A DNA stretch of 64,000 bases from Slackia sp. (GCA_020725885.1 DYEA01000014.1:56592-120591), one strand, 5' to 3'. Counted from the stretch's first letter, positions 34,665-44,010 are shown. Notes: generated by a model from the letters alone, not told the origin. A program made the numbers and translations.

Positions 34665-36177
34665 CTGACAGGCCTGTTCCGTTCGCGCTCGCTGTCGGGA
34701 GCTCCACGACGAAGGTCGACCCGCGGCCGAACTCGCTTTCCACCCAGATCGAGCCGCCGAGCGCCTCGGCGATCTGCTTGCAGATAGCCAACCCAAGCCC
34801 CGTGCCTTCCGGCTTGATGCCCCCTGGCCGAGGAACCTGCACGAACGCGTCGAAGATGCGCGGCAGCGCTTCCGCAGGGATGCCGATGCCTGTGTCTCGC
34901 ACAACCACGCGGAAGCGTTCGCCGAGGTCCTCGACCAGGACGTCGATGCCTCCCTGTTCGGTGAACTTCACGGCGTTCGACAGCAGATTCCTGAGCACTT
35001 GGGCCAGCAAGCGGGGGTCCGTCTCTGCCTGGAGGCGGTCCGGGACGTGCAGCGTGAGCTCCAGCCCTCGCTGCAGCGCGAGCGGCTCGATCATCTCGAC
35101 GACCGTTCGGACCTGCTGCGCAACGTCGACGGGCTCGGCGACGACGACCGTGTCGACGGACTCGAGCCGCTGCGCGTCGAGCAGGGTGTTCACGAGCTCG
35201 AGCAGGTGCTCGCCAGCCTCCCGTATCATGCCGACTTGCTTCGCCTGCTCTTCTGTCAGGCCGCCCGCAAGGCCCTCGCCAAGCACCTCAGCGAGCCCGA
35301 TCACGACGTTCAGCGGCGTCCGCAGCTCGTGGCTCACATTCCGGAGCAGCTGCTGCTTGGCCGCATTCGCTTCCACGAGCTCCTGGTTCGCCCGCAGTAA
35401 ATCGGCCGTCCTCGCATCGACTGCGTGCTCGAGCGCTTCCGCGTAGCGCGCCTGCGCGTCCATCAACTCCTGCCGAGCCATTTCGCGCTCGGTCACATCC
35501 AGCACGAGCACGAGCGTGCTCGGCTCCGGTCCGAGCTGGTCGGTATCGGGCAGCGGGGACGAAGAAACCGAAAGCACCAGACGCTTGCCATCAGCCTCCA
35601 GGGCACAAAGAGCTCCGCTGACGGTGATGCCCTCCGCCAGTCGCTTCAAGTCAAGCGCGGGCGCTTCCCCCGACCTCATCGCAGTGCACCGGAGGTCAGG
35701 AGGCAGCTCGTGCGCGCCGTCGCTCGAGACCCGCAACCCGAAGATCCGCACCGCGGCTTCGTTCGCGAACGCGATCCGGCCGCTCCGGTCGACGAGCATC
35801 ACACCCGCCGGCGACAACCGCATAAGGGTGCTCAGCAGCCCATGCTCGCGCTCCAGATCCTGCTCCGCCTCGATCCGGGCGCGCATCTCGGCCCCGATGC
35901 GAGCCTGGTACAAGGAATACGCAATCAGCGGGAAGACTAGGATCTCGATGTAGTCTTCGTAGGGGTCGAGCGCTGCGGTGACGCCGGCGTGCTCGAGGAT
36001 GTTCGACAACGCCGTGAACACGTAGATCCCGAGCGCGCACAGCGCAAGAACCCGAACCACACTGGCTTCACGCGCGTTGAGCCGCCTGATTGGCGTAAGC
36101 GCTATCGCGACGAATGCGATCGAGAACCCCACGAGAGCGACCGCGTCGCTGGCAACTACCCACGGCTCAGGACTCAC
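34642..36177 (-). CDS. Membrane-bound sensor histidine kinase with PAS domain
   Basis: A 511-residue kinase. Three hydrophobic helices (about 8-29, 40-58, 75-92) are followed by a PAS domain (about 110-235: LSPAGVMLVDRSGRIAFANE), a coiled-coil linker, the dimerisation/phosphoacceptor site H283 in NVSHELRTPLN, and a HATPase_c domain with N, G1 and G2 boxes (LLSNAVKFTEQGG, DTGIGIPAE, GTGLGLAI). No response regulator is adjacent, so it is an orphan kinase. The GTG start (36177) overlaps the stop of the small membrane gene (GTGA), so the two are translated together and may form one sensor. Confidence 0.94.
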   Translation of the reverse strand: MSPEPWVVASDAVALVGFSIAFVAIALTPIRRLNAREASVVRVLALCALGIYVFTALSNILEHAGVTAALDPYEDYIEILVFPLIAYSLYQARIGAEMRARIEAEQDLEREHGLLSTLMRLSPAGVMLVDRSGRIAFANEAAVRIFGLRVSSDGAHELPPDLRCTAMRSGEAPALDLKRLAEGITVSGALCALEADGKRLVLSVSSSPLPDTDQLGPEPSTLVLVLDVTEREMARQELMDAQARYAEALEHAVDARTADLLRANQELVEANAAKQQLLRNVSHELRTPLNVVIGLAEVLGEGLAGGLTEEQAKQVGMIREAGEHLLELVNTLLDAQRLESVDTVVVAEPVDVAQQVRTVVEMIEPLALQRGLELTLHVPDRLQAETDPRLLAQVLRNLLSNAVKFTEQGGIDVLVEDLGERFRVVVRDTGIGIPAEALPRIFDAFVQVPRPGGIKPEGTGLGLAICKQIAEALGGSIWVESEFGRGSTFVVELPTASANGTGLSVTHAQEA

Positions 36178-36449
36178 GGCATCCACGCCCCTCCGCGACG
36201 CCACGTGAGCACGGCACCGGCGCCGGCGATGACGCCGGCAGCTGCATACATGAGATGCTCGAGAGCGTTGAAGGCCGCGTATGCGACGAAGCCCTCGACG
36301 ACCGTCGCCATCAATGCGACGAGCAGGCAGCCCAGGAAGCCGGTCAAGAACCAGCGCACTTTCGGTTTGAACGCTCGCGCGCCGGACAAGATGATCGGCG
36401 TCAGAAACAACGCAACCGCCAAATCGACGACTTCGTTCGGTTGGGTCAC
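36174..36449 (-). CDS. Small three-helix membrane protein coupled to the histidine kinase
   Basis: A 91-residue protein with three predicted hydrophobic helices (about 7-22, 31-52, 60-80) and basic loops. I recognise no family. GTG 36449 follows TTTGGAGGG; a TTG at 36461 is also in frame. Its stop overlaps the kinase start. A role as partner or sensor subunit of the kinase is inferred from the coupling only. Confidence 0.65.
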   Translation of the reverse strand: MTQPNEVVDLAVALFLTPIILSGARAFKPKVRWFLTGFLGCLLVALMATVVEGFVAYAAFNALEHLMYAAAGVIAGAGAVLTWRRGGAWMP

Positions 36450-36467
36450 GCAACCCTCCAAACAGCA

Positions 36468-36932
36468 CTACTCGCGACGCTTGCCATGGTCAGGCTTCGT
36501 TGGTTCGAACGCAAGCGCAAGCGAGTTCATGCAGTAGCGCAAGCCGGTCGGCTTGGGGCCGTCCGTGAAGACGTGACCCAGGTGCGAGCCGCACCGAGCA
36601 CACAGCACCTCGGTCCTCACCATGCCGTGGCTCGTGTCTTTGCGAAGCACGACTGCGTCAGGCGACACGACGTCGAAGAAACTCGGCCAGCCGCAGCCGG
36701 AATGATACTTCGCGTCCGACGCAAAGAGGAGGTTGCCGCATGCGCGGCAGCGGTACGTTCCCTCCTCATCCAGGTCGACGTACTCGCCCGAGAAGGGCGG
36801 CTCGGTGCCCGCCTCGCGGAGGACGCGGTACTCCTCCGGCGATAGCATCTCGCGCCACTCCTCTTCGGTCCTGACGACCTGGTCGGCCGGATTCCGTTGT
36901 CGGCCGCCGAGCGGCCACGAAGGTCTCTCCAT
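36468..36932 (-). CDS. msrB: Peptide methionine-R-sulfoxide reductase
   Basis: This repairs oxidised methionine (R-sulfoxide) in proteins, using thioredoxin or similar donors. The 154-residue product has the structural zinc site CRACG and CARCG, the substrate stretch SGCGWPSFF, and the catalytic Cys in RYCMNSLAL near residue 133. Residues before the Trp/Leu/Ser-rich N-terminus look normal. ATG 36932 has only a weak ribosome site (AAGAAG). It follows the TIGR00300 gene on the same strand after a short hairpin. Confidence 0.95.
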   Translation of the reverse strand: MERPSWPLGGRQRNPADQVVRTEEEWREMLSPEEYRVLREAGTEPPFSGEYVDLDEEGTYRCRACGNLLFASDAKYHSGCGWPSFFDVVSPDAVVLRKDTSHGMVRTEVLCARCGSHLGHVFTDGPKPTGLRYCMNSLALAFEPTKPDHGKRRE

Positions 36933-36944
36933 GTCTGCTTCTTA

Positions 36945-36959
36945 CCCGCGCTGCGCGGG
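36945..36959 (-). terminator. Short hairpin between the TIGR00300 gene and msrB
   Basis: CCCGCG-CTG-CGCGGG sits directly after the upstream stop codon and 13 bp before the msrB start. It may be a weak terminator or a stability element; at six base pairs the call is uncertain. Confidence 0.35.
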
Positions 36960-36960
36960 C

Positions 36961-38184
36961 TTACGCATTCAAATCGTCCGCGAGCTGCTCCAGGAACAGG
37001 CCCACGTCCGTCACCACGCCGATCGTCTGGAAGCTCCCTCGGTCCGAGAGCTTGGTCACGACCGCCGGGTTGATGTCGACGCAGATGGTCGTGGTGGTCG
37101 CCGGCAGCATGTTGCCCGTCGCGATCGAGTGCAGCATGGTCGAGAGCATGATGCACGCACCCGCCCGCTGGCAGTACCGGCGCATCGCTCGCTGCGCCTC
37201 GACCGCATCGGTGATGACGTCCGGAAGCGGACCGTCGTCGCGGATGGAGCCCGCGAGCACGAACGGCGTCCCGGTCGTGACGAGCGTATGCATGAGGCCT
37301 GAGGCCAGGACGCCGGCCTCCACCGCTTGCCGGATGCCTCCGAGCGAGCGGATCGTGTTGATGGCGCGCAGGTGGTGGTCGTGGCCGCCGAGCGCAGGCA
37401 CACCGTCGGTGAGCGAGACGCCGAGCGAGGTGCCGTAGAGCGCGGCTTCGATGTCGTGCACCGCGACGGCGTTGCCGCCGAACAGAACGCTCACGTAGCC
37501 GCTCCGCACCAAGCGGGCGAGGTGCTCGACAGCTCCGGTGTGCACGACCGCCGGCCCCACGACGGCGATCACGTCGCGTCCCTGGCCGCGCACCTCCCGC
37601 AGGAGCCGCGCGATCTCGGCGATGACCTGCGCCTTCGGCTTCTCCGACGACACGGCCGAGTTCATGAACTCGAACACCTGGCCGGAACGCGGACGCTCGA
37701 GCGGGCGCACCCTGATGCCGCCGTGACCGACGACGATGAGGTCGCCGCGCCGCACGTCGGCCATCGCGACGGTCTCGGCGCTCGGGACATCAGGATCGAC
37801 CCGTACGGCCATGTCCATCTCCGGGTGCTCCACTCGAACCCAGCGGCCGCCGATCCGGATCGCGGTCTCGAGGTTCGTGGTGGCGTAGAACCCTTCGGGG
37901 AACACGCCGTCGGCCGGAGCCGGCGCGAAGGCCGCGTCTGACGCGTGCAGCGGCTCGACGCCGAACGGCTGGATCGCCGAGAGGATCTCGTCCAAGAGCC
38001 GCTCGTCGCGCGCCCACACGCGAAGCTCGGCACGCGAGACGTCCTCGTTCGTCCGGCCGACCTCGAAGGCGAGCGTCTCGAACTCGCCGCCCAGCGCGAC
38101 GATCGCGTCCATGATCTGCGACATGATCCCCGAGTCGATGAGGTGGCCTTCGACGTGAACGTCCTCGTAGGGCCGGTTCGGCAT
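36961..38184 (-). CDS. TIGR00300 / LOR-SDH-like protein, archaeal-type ornithine cyclodeaminase-like
   Basis: A 407-residue protein of the TIGR00300 family: an N-terminal LOR/SDH bifunctional-enzyme domain (EDVHVEGHLIDSGIMSQIMD) and a C-terminal deoxyhypusine-synthase-like NAD-binding domain with AVVGPAVVHTGA, LFGGNAVAVHDIE and GHDHHLRAINTI. A characterised archaeal member and the C-terminal part of cyanobacterial arginine dihydrolase convert ornithine to proline with NAD and release ammonia; that activity is the best guess. ATG 38184 follows AAAGGA. There are no arginine or proline genes next to it. Confidence 0.85.
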   Translation of the reverse strand: MPNRPYEDVHVEGHLIDSGIMSQIMDAIVALGGEFETLAFEVGRTNEDVSRAELRVWARDERLLDEILSAIQPFGVEPLHASDAAFAPAPADGVFPEGFYATTNLETAIRIGGRWVRVEHPEMDMAVRVDPDVPSAETVAMADVRRGDLIVVGHGGIRVRPLERPRSGQVFEFMNSAVSSEKPKAQVIAEIARLLREVRGQGRDVIAVVGPAVVHTGAVEHLARLVRSGYVSVLFGGNAVAVHDIEAALYGTSLGVSLTDGVPALGGHDHHLRAINTIRSLGGIRQAVEAGVLASGLMHTLVTTGTPFVLAGSIRDDGPLPDVITDAVEAQRAMRRYCQRAGACIMLSTMLHSIATGNMLPATTTTICVDINPAVVTKLSDRGSFQTIGVVTDVGLFLEQLADDLNA

Positions 38185-38312
38185 CGCGCGTCCTTTCCGT
38201 ATGCAGCCAGCGGGTACCATCATGCAAGATGAGCGCTGCCGTGGCTAGGTCGGCGCGAACCCGCTGCGCTCCGTATGCGTCTCAAAGGCAGGACCCCACG
38301 AGAGGAGCCGTC

Positions 38313-38705
38313 ATGCGAGCGTCCCGCATCCAGCCGATCGGCAGCCGAGCGCTGCGCGCAGCCTCTGCCCTGCTCGCGGTCATGGCAGTGACCTCCGCCG
38401 CCGCGTGCGGTCCCCGGCTCCCGCGGGCAGCCGCCGACTTCCCGGCAGCGGAGGTGCTCGCGGTGACACCTGGCCCGGATGGCGGCGGCACCATCCTGGT
38501 CGAGTCTGAGAAGGCCGGCCGTGCCTCGGTGCACGTCGGCAGCGACGCTCGCGTGCTCGTGAAGCGCGACGGCCGGTACGAGCGCGCGACCTTCGACGCG
38601 CTGACCGTCGGGCAGACCGTAGACGTGTGGACCACCGGACAGGTCGCCGAATCCTACCCAGTGCAGGCGTGGGCGACGACAGTGCTCGTCAAGGACGCCC
38701 CGTGA
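38313..38705 (+). CDS. Small predicted lipoprotein
   Basis: A 130-residue protein with a signal peptide and lipobox-like TSAAACGP near residue 31. The mature part is a small beta-rich domain (GTILVESEKAGRASVHVGSD, FDALTVGQTVDVWTTG) that resembles DUF3221/OB-type periplasmic domains. Its function is unknown. The ATG follows GAGAGGAG. It is divergent from the TIGR00300 gene. Confidence 0.7.
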   Translation: MRASRIQPIGSRALRAASALLAVMAVTSAAACGPRLPRAAADFPAAEVLAVTPGPDGGGTILVESEKAGRASVHVGSDARVLVKRDGRYERATFDALTVGQTVDVWTTGQVAESYPVQAWATTVLVKDAP

Positions 38706-38719
38706 CCCGCTTCCCTGCA

Positions 38720-38733
38720 GTGACGCAGGTCAC
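38720..38733. promoter_or_regulatory. CRP/FNR-like inverted repeat upstream of the cell-wall-binding protein
   Basis: GTGAC-GCAG-GTCAC is a perfect 5+5 inverted repeat with a 4-bp spacer, resembling half-sites of CRP/FNR-family regulators. A TATGCT at 38771-38776 may be the -10 box of the downstream gene. No CRP/FNR gene is in the window. Confidence 0.35.
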
Positions 38734-38805
38734 GTACGGCTGAAGCCCGCCCCCCTTCGTGCCGATAGGGTATGCTGTAGCTCGCAACCGAGAAGGAGCT
38801 GCAGC

Positions 38806-40311
38806 ATGAGACGAAGAAGCCTCTCGGCCGTCGTGGTCTTGTCCCTCGCCGCGGCCCTCGCCGCCGTCCCCTCGCCGGCTCTCGCGCTCTCGCGCGAAGA
38901 CGTCATGGCGCGCGCGAAACGCTGGGTCGACCTGCCCATCCCGTACAGCCAGACCTTCTACCGCGACGACAACGGCGCGACGGCCACCGCCTCCACAGGC
39001 TGGCGCTGCGACTGCTCCGGGTTCGTGTCCATGACGTGGGTCACCGGCAAGCCCGGCCTATCGACAAGGACGCTGCACTACGTGTCGACCGTCATCCCCC
39101 GCGAGCTCCTGCAGCCGGGCGACGCGCTCGTGAGCTACGACAACCACGCCGTGCTTTTCGGCGGCTGGGCGAATGCGGAGCGGACGCTGTACTACGCGTA
39201 CGAGATGAGCTCGTCGGCGTCGCGCAACTCGACTCCGACGCCTGACGGCACCGTGATCCGCGTGACGCCCTACCCGTACTGGAGCTGGCCAGCCGACCGG
39301 CCGTACGTGCCGTACCGGCGCGACGGCATCACCGGCGGCATCGACTACCGGCCGTACGTCACGAGCGTGTCCGGCGCGAACCGCTACGAGACTGCGGCGG
39401 CGGCATCCAAGGCCGCGTTCCCCAAAGGCGCGCCCGCTGCGGTCGTCGCGAGCGGCGAGGACTGGCCCGACGCGCTCAGCGCCTCGTCGCTCGCCGGAGC
39501 GCTCCGAGGGCCGGTGCTGCTGACGTCGCGGTCCCGGCTTCCGCAGCCCATCGCCGAGGAGTTGGCGCGGCTCGGGGCCCGAGAGGTCGTCGTCGTCGGC
39601 GGGCCGTCCGTCGTGACGACAGCCGTGCTCGATGCGATCGCGCGCGTGCCGGGGGTGTCGGCGGTCAGGCGCGTCGCGGGCGCTGACCGGTACGAGACGG
39701 CCCGCGCGGCCGCCGCGGAAACGGCGCGCATCGCGGGCGAGCCGGACGCGGCGTTCCTCTGCACCGGCGAGAACTACCCAGACGCCCTCGCGGCCGCCCC
39801 GCTCGCGTACGCGAGCCGCTGGCCGGTGCTGCTGACCAGGCCAGAGACCCTCTCGGTCGACGCGTCCGCGGCGCTTGCGGCCGCGACTCCGCAGCGCGTG
39901 TACGTGCTCGGCGGTACGGCCATCGTGTCGACCGAGACAGCCGCGGCGGCAGCCCAGACGCTCGGAAGCCCGACGGCCGTTACGCGCATCGCCGGACCAG
40001 ACCGCTACGACACGGCGTTGCGGGTGGCCGCGCTCGGCGTGCAGCGGTGCGGGCTGACGTACGCGACGCCGGCCATCGCCACAGGCGAGTCGTTCCCGGA
40101 CGCGCTTGCCGGCGGCGCGATGGCCGGCGCCCGCAGCGGCGTGCTTCTGCTGACACCGAGCAACCGCATGTACGCCAAGGTCTGGACGCAGCTCGCAGCC
40201 ACGAGCGCGCAGGTGGGCAAGCCGCTCGTGCTGGGCGGAGACGCCGTGATCACGCCGACGGTTCGGACTGCTATCGCGCTTGCGCTGGAGCCGGTACGGC
40301 CGCCGCAGTGA
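38806..40311 (+). CDS. Secreted NlpC/P60- or CHAP-like hydrolase with three cell-wall-binding type-2 repeats
   Basis: A 501-residue exported protein. The signal peptide is residues 1-28. Residues 30-165 resemble an NlpC/P60- or CHAP-type peptidase: catalytic Cys in CDCSGFVSM and His in YDNHAVLFGGW. Three cell-wall-binding repeat-2 (PF04122) modules follow from about 185 (GANRYETAAAASKAAF, GADRYETARAAAA, GPDRYDTALRVA), which hold the enzyme on the cell wall. It probably remodels peptidoglycan. The ATG follows AGAAGGAG. Confidence 0.88.
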   Translation: MRRRSLSAVVVLSLAAALAAVPSPALALSREDVMARAKRWVDLPIPYSQTFYRDDNGATATASTGWRCDCSGFVSMTWVTGKPGLSTRTLHYVSTVIPRELLQPGDALVSYDNHAVLFGGWANAERTLYYAYEMSSSASRNSTPTPDGTVIRVTPYPYWSWPADRPYVPYRRDGITGGIDYRPYVTSVSGANRYETAAAASKAAFPKGAPAAVVASGEDWPDALSASSLAGALRGPVLLTSRSRLPQPIAEELARLGAREVVVVGGPSVVTTAVLDAIARVPGVSAVRRVAGADRYETARAAAAETARIAGEPDAAFLCTGENYPDALAAAPLAYASRWPVLLTRPETLSVDASAALAAATPQRVYVLGGTAIVSTETAAAAAQTLGSPTAVTRIAGPDRYDTALRVAALGVQRCGLTYATPAIATGESFPDALAGGAMAGARSGVLLLTPSNRMYAKVWTQLAATSAQVGKPLVLGGDAVITPTVRTAIALALEPVRPPQ

Positions 40312-40318
40312 GCGGCCT

Positions 40319-40780
40319 TCAGCCCTCCGCGAGCGTCTGCTTGTAGCGCACGATGCGCTCGCGGTACTCGGGCATCGTCGCACCGAGGATCTGCGTTGCG
40401 AGGATCGCCGCGTTGCGAGCCCCGTTGATGGCGACGCACGCGACGGGGACGCCCGTCGGCATCTGCACCATCGACAGCAGCGAGTCGAGCCCGCCCAAGT
40501 CGCTCGTCTTCATCGGGACGGTGATGACCGGGAGCGGCGTGTGCGCCGCCACGACCCCGCCCAGGTGCGCCGACTTGCCTGCGGCGGCGATGATGACGCG
40601 CAGCCCGCGATCGGCAGCCGACGACGCCCACTCACGCACCTTCTCCGGCTGCCGGTGCGCGGATGCGATGACGACCTCGTGCGGCACGCCGAACTCGGCG
40701 AGCTGCGCCGCGCACTCTTCCATGACCGCCATGTCCGACTGCGATCCCATCACGATCCCGACCAACGGCGTCGCTTCCAT
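40319..40780 (-). CDS. purE: N5-carboxyaminoimidazole ribonucleotide mutase (class I PurE)
   Basis: This converts N5-CAIR to CAIR in purine synthesis; cytosolic, usually octameric. The 153-residue product has VMGSQSD, the His motif [22 protein letters not shown] and [17 protein letters not shown] 40780 is preferred because AAGGAG stands six bases upstream; ATG 40786 overlaps the previous stop (ATGA). PurK is not seen in the window. It is the last gene of the purD-HemN-like-lipoprotein-purE stretch. Confidence 0.97.
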   Translation of the reverse strand: MEATPLVGIVMGSQSDMAVMEECAAQLAEFGVPHEVVIASAHRQPEKVREWASSAADRGLRVIIAAAGKSAHLGGVVAAHTPLPVITVPMKTSDLGGLDSLLSMVQMPTGVPVACVAINGARNAAILATQILGATMPEYRERIVRYKQTLAEG

Positions 40781-40782
40781 CG

Positions 40783-41358
40783 TCATCTCCTTCCCGTCAG
40801 GTGCTCTTCGAAGTACGCGTCCGACTCGGCGCGCTTCTTCGCTATCGTCTCGGCTAGGCGCTCGATCTCCTCACTCGTCTCGATGATCCGCTTCGCAAGC
40901 GCCTGCCCTTCTTCACCCGCCGCATTCTTCGCGGCGATGCGCCGGTAGAACTCCTCGGTGGCAGAGATGAGCGCGAGCGCCTTCTCGTCCGCTTGCGCAA
41001 GCAAGTCGGCGATGGCCACCTGCTGGGCCGCGTACGCCTTCACTTCGTCGCTCACCCGCAGCGAGGCGATCGATGCGAACGCCGCGCGGATCTCGCTCAC
41101 GACCTTCTGGCGCTGCTCGATCTTGGCGCGCGCCTGCTCGAGCAGCGGGAAGGCCGGATCGACGCCTTCCGGCGTGAAGTCCACTGCTGCCGCCTCGTCG
41201 AGCAGCGCGGTGACCTCCGAGTCGAGCTGGCGGTACTCCTCCGCCTTCGCATTCGCGCGCGCGATGGCGTCGTTGGCCGCGCGAGTCTGATCCACGCATC
41301 CAGCGGCCGCCAGCATCGCGACGAGCACCGACATCCAGAGAGCGATCGCCTTCTTCAC
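40783..41358 (-). CDS. Coiled-coil lipoprotein inside the purine gene stretch
   Basis: A 191-residue protein. The signal sequence ends in a lipobox (LAAAGC). The rest is strongly helical with heptads ([40 protein letters not shown]), so it is a coiled-coil surface protein. Its function is unknown. GTG 41358 follows GAGGAAAGGGG, and its stop overlaps the purE ATG (or sits 2 bp before the preferred start). It is likely co-transcribed with purE but probably unrelated to purines. Confidence 0.75.
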   Translation of the reverse strand: MKKAIALWMSVLVAMLAAAGCVDQTRAANDAIARANAKAEEYRQLDSEVTALLDEAAAVDFTPEGVDPAFPLLEQARAKIEQRQKVVSEIRAAFASIASLRVSDEVKAYAAQQVAIADLLAQADEKALALISATEEFYRRIAAKNAAGEEGQALAKRIIETSEEIERLAETIAKKRAESDAYFEEHLTGRR

Positions 41359-41389
41359 CCGGCCCCTTTCCTCGTATCCCGTCTCGATC

Positions 41390-42733
41390 TCACGGCGCCG
41401 GAGCGCCAAGCGTCGCGTCTCCGCCGTCCGCGGCGCAGGCCGCCGCGTGGCCGTCGCCGAACAAGAGCCGGGCCTCGTCCGGCGGCAGCGCCGCCCGTGC
41501 GCGGTCACGCAGGCTGTTCAGGTTCGCGAACATCGTGCGCATCATCGCGACCGTGAGGTACATGCCCTTCTCGGTGAGCGTGAACGCCTCCGCATCGTCT
41601 CGCGCGAACGCGCCTGCCGCCCTGAAGAACGCCACCTCGAGCGGCAAGCCCCGCTCGACAGCGACGCCGAAGTCCCGCTCGAACGCCCGCTTGTCGAGCT
41701 CCAGCCCGAACAGGTCCATCAAGAAGCGGTAGCGCATGCGGTCCTTGAGCGCCGCTCGACGGCAGCCCAGCGAGACCGCCTGGCGTCCAGCCTCGATGGC
41801 CTCCGCGTACTGGCGCAGCGAGAACGTGTTCACGTAGATGCGGCCGTCGAGGTAGGAGAACGCGCCGGAACCGATGCCGACGTACTCCTCGTAATCCACG
41901 ATGTACTCGTCGATCATCCCTCCGCCAGTGCGCGAGAAGGTCCACGCGGTCGCATGCTCGAACGAGTCCGAGAGCGCATCGCACAAGAGCGCGTAGTACC
42001 GGGCCTCGCGCGAGTAGTCGACCATGCCGACGGTGCGCCGAAGCGCTGTCTCCACGGAGCGTGACGCCATGAGCGGATAGAAGGTCGTCTGGTTGCAGCC
42101 GCTCGCCTTGAGCATCTCGACGTCGCGCAGCAGGTGCGCTTCTGTCTGGCTCGGGAAGTTGAAGATCATGTCGACGTTCAGCGAGTGGAAGAAGCCCTCG
42201 ATGGACTGCAGCCGCGCGAGGATCTCCTCGCCCGAGCCGTACTTGTCGTAGCGGTCCATCTGCTTGAGCAGCCCGTCGTCGAAGCTCTGCACCCCGACGC
42301 TGAAGCGCTGCACGCGCTCGCGCAGCGGGTCGAGCTTCTCTGGGATCAGGTGGTTCGGATTCGTCTCGGTCGAGACCTCGCGGATCGAGAACAGCTCGCG
42401 CGCGAGGTCGATGGTCTGGACGAGCTCATCGACGAGGATCGTGGGAGTCCCGCCGCCGACGTACAGCGCCGGGAAGTCGTAGCCGAGCTCGGCCACCATC
42501 CGCATCTCGTCGCGCAGGTTGCGGAAGTAGCGGCGCGCACGCTCCTCCTCGAACGGGAAGCGGTTGAACGAGCAGTACGGGCACAGCCGCTCGCAGAAGG
42601 GCACGTGCGCGTAGAGCAGGTAGGTCGTGCCCGGCCGCGGCGCAGGCAGCGACGGCACCGGCGTCGGCCGCTTCGCGAAGTACGCGCCCTGGGCGCGCTC
42701 GACGGCGAAGGTGAGCAACCGCTCGGCGAGCAC
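41390..42733 (-). CDS. HemN/HemW-like radical SAM protein
   Basis: A 447-residue radical SAM enzyme with the HemN-superfamily motif HVPFCERLCPYCSFN (H43, C47, C51, C54), GGGTPTI, TETNPNHL, and FSVGVQSFDDGLL. The family covers oxygen-independent coproporphyrinogen oxidase, haem chaperone HemW, and anaerobic haem-degrading ChuW/HutW. The C-terminal part differs from typical HemW, and haem genes are not adjacent, so the exact role is open. The GTG at 42733 lies two bases after the purD stop. Confidence 0.85.
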   Translation of the reverse strand: MLAERLLTFAVERAQGAYFAKRPTPVPSLPAPRPGTTYLLYAHVPFCERLCPYCSFNRFPFEEERARRYFRNLRDEMRMVAELGYDFPALYVGGGTPTILVDELVQTIDLARELFSIREVSTETNPNHLIPEKLDPLRERVQRFSVGVQSFDDGLLKQMDRYDKYGSGEEILARLQSIEGFFHSLNVDMIFNFPSQTEAHLLRDVEMLKASGCNQTTFYPLMASRSVETALRRTVGMVDYSREARYYALLCDALSDSFEHATAWTFSRTGGGMIDEYIVDYEEYVGIGSGAFSYLDGRIYVNTFSLRQYAEAIEAGRQAVSLGCRRAALKDRMRYRFLMDLFGLELDKRAFERDFGVAVERGLPLEVAFFRAAGAFARDDAEAFTLTEKGMYLTVAMMRTMFANLNSLRDRARAALPPDEARLLFGDGHAAACAADGGDATLGAPAP

Positions 42734-42735
42734 GC

Positions 42736-44010
42736 CTACGCCTCCGAAAGCGCGCGCATGCCGATGTCGGTGCGGTAGTGCATTCCCTCGAACGAGATCT
42801 TCGAGACGGCCTCGTACGCACGATCGCGGGCCTCGCGAAGCGTCGGGGCCACTGCGGTGACGTCGAGCACGCGCCCGCCGTCCGTGACGAGCGTGCCGTT
42901 GTCGCCCCGCTTGGTCCCCGCGTGGTAGACGGTGACGCCCGGCACCGCTTCGGCCTCCTCGATGCCCGAGATCGGCTTGCCTTTCTCGTAGGAGTCCGGG
43001 TACCCGCCGCTCGCAAGCACGACGGTGAGGGCGGCCTCGTCACGCCATCCGAGCGTCAGGTCTGAAAGCGTGCCTGAAGCGACGGCGAGCATGACGTCTA
43101 CGAGGTCCGTCTTCAGGCGCGGCAGCACGACCTGCGCCTCGGGGTCGCCGAACCGCACGTTGAACTCGAGGACCTTCGGGCCCTCGGCGGTGAGCATGAA
43201 GCCGCCGTAGAGCACCCCCTGGTAGACGACGCCCTGCTCACGGAGCGCGGCGACGGTGCGCTCGAGGATGGCCGTCATCTCCGCGAGTGTCGCGTCGTCC
43301 ACGACCGGCACCGGCGAGTACGCGCCCATGCCGCCCGTGTTCGGGCCCTCGTCGCCGTCCAGCGCGCGCTTGTGGTCTTGCGCCGGCACCATCGGCAGCA
43401 CCGTCGTGCCGTCGGTGAACGCCAAGAGCGAGCACTCCTGCCCCTCGAGCACGTCTTCCAGCACCACGACTTCGCCAGCCTCGCCGAAGGCGCCGGAGAA
43501 GCACTCCTCGATGGCGTGCATCGCCGTCTCGAGGTCGCGCGCGACCGTCACGCCCTTGCCGGCGGCAAGCCCGTCGGCCTTCACGACGATCGGCGCGCCG
43601 TGGTCCGCGAGGTACGCGCCCGCCGCCTCTCTGTTCTCGAAGACCTCTGCTCGCGCGGTCGGGATGCCGTGGTCGAGCATCAGCCGCTTGGCGAACCACT
43701 TCGAGCCTTCGAGCTCGGCCGCTGCGGCTTTGGGGCCGAAGCACGGGATCCCTGATGCAGCAAGCAGGTTCGCCACGCCCATGACGAGCGGGGCCTCAGG
43801 ACCGACGACGACGAGGTCGACGCCGCCGATGCGGCGCACGAGGTCGACGACGTTGCCGGGGTCTTCGAGGTCGATCGGCAGGTTCTGCGCGAGCTCGGCC
43901 GTGCCGCCGTTGCCAGGAGCGCAGAACAGCTCGGGCGCGTGACGGGACTCCGAAAGCGCCTTGACGATCGCGTGCTCGCGGCCGCCGCCGCCGATGACGA
44001 GGATCCGCAT
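42736..44010 (-). CDS. purD: Phosphoribosylamine-glycine ligase
   Basis: An ATP-grasp enzyme of purine synthesis (PRA + Gly + ATP to GAR). The 424 residues run from MRILVIGGGGREHAI to the C-terminal GAR-synthetase domain, with GNGGTAEL, VVVGPEAPLVMG, the ATP-grasp lysine in VVKADGLAAGKGV, and the metal-binding NVRFGDPEAQV. ATG 44010 follows GGGAGG. It begins a minus-strand unit that continues with the HemN-like, lipoprotein and purE genes. Confidence 0.98.
   Translation of the reverse strand: MRILVIGGGGREHAIVKALSESRHAPELFCAPGNGGTAELAQNLPIDLEDPGNVVDLVRRIGGVDLVVVGPEAPLVMGVANLLAASGIPCFGPKAAAAELEGSKWFAKRLMLDHGIPTARAEVFENREAAGAYLADHGAPIVVKADGLAAGKGVTVARDLETAMHAIEECFSGAFGEAGEVVVLEDVLEGQECSLLAFTDGTTVLPMVPAQDHKRALDGDEGPNTGGMGAYSPVPVVDDATLAEMTAILERTVAALREQGVVYQGVLYGGFMLTAEGPKVLEFNVRFGDPEAQVVLPRLKTDLVDVMLAVASGTLSDLTLGWRDEAALTVVLASGGYPDSYEKGKPISGIEEAEAVPGVTVYHAGTKRGDNGTLVTDGGRVLDVTAVAPTLREARDRAYEAVSKISFEGMHYRTDIGMRALSEA

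Noticed and set aside
38220..38312. Short frame 38229 as the start of the small lipoprotein
   Set aside because: The extension upstream of the ATG at 38313 lacks a signal peptide and ribosome site; the ATG at 38313 has both.
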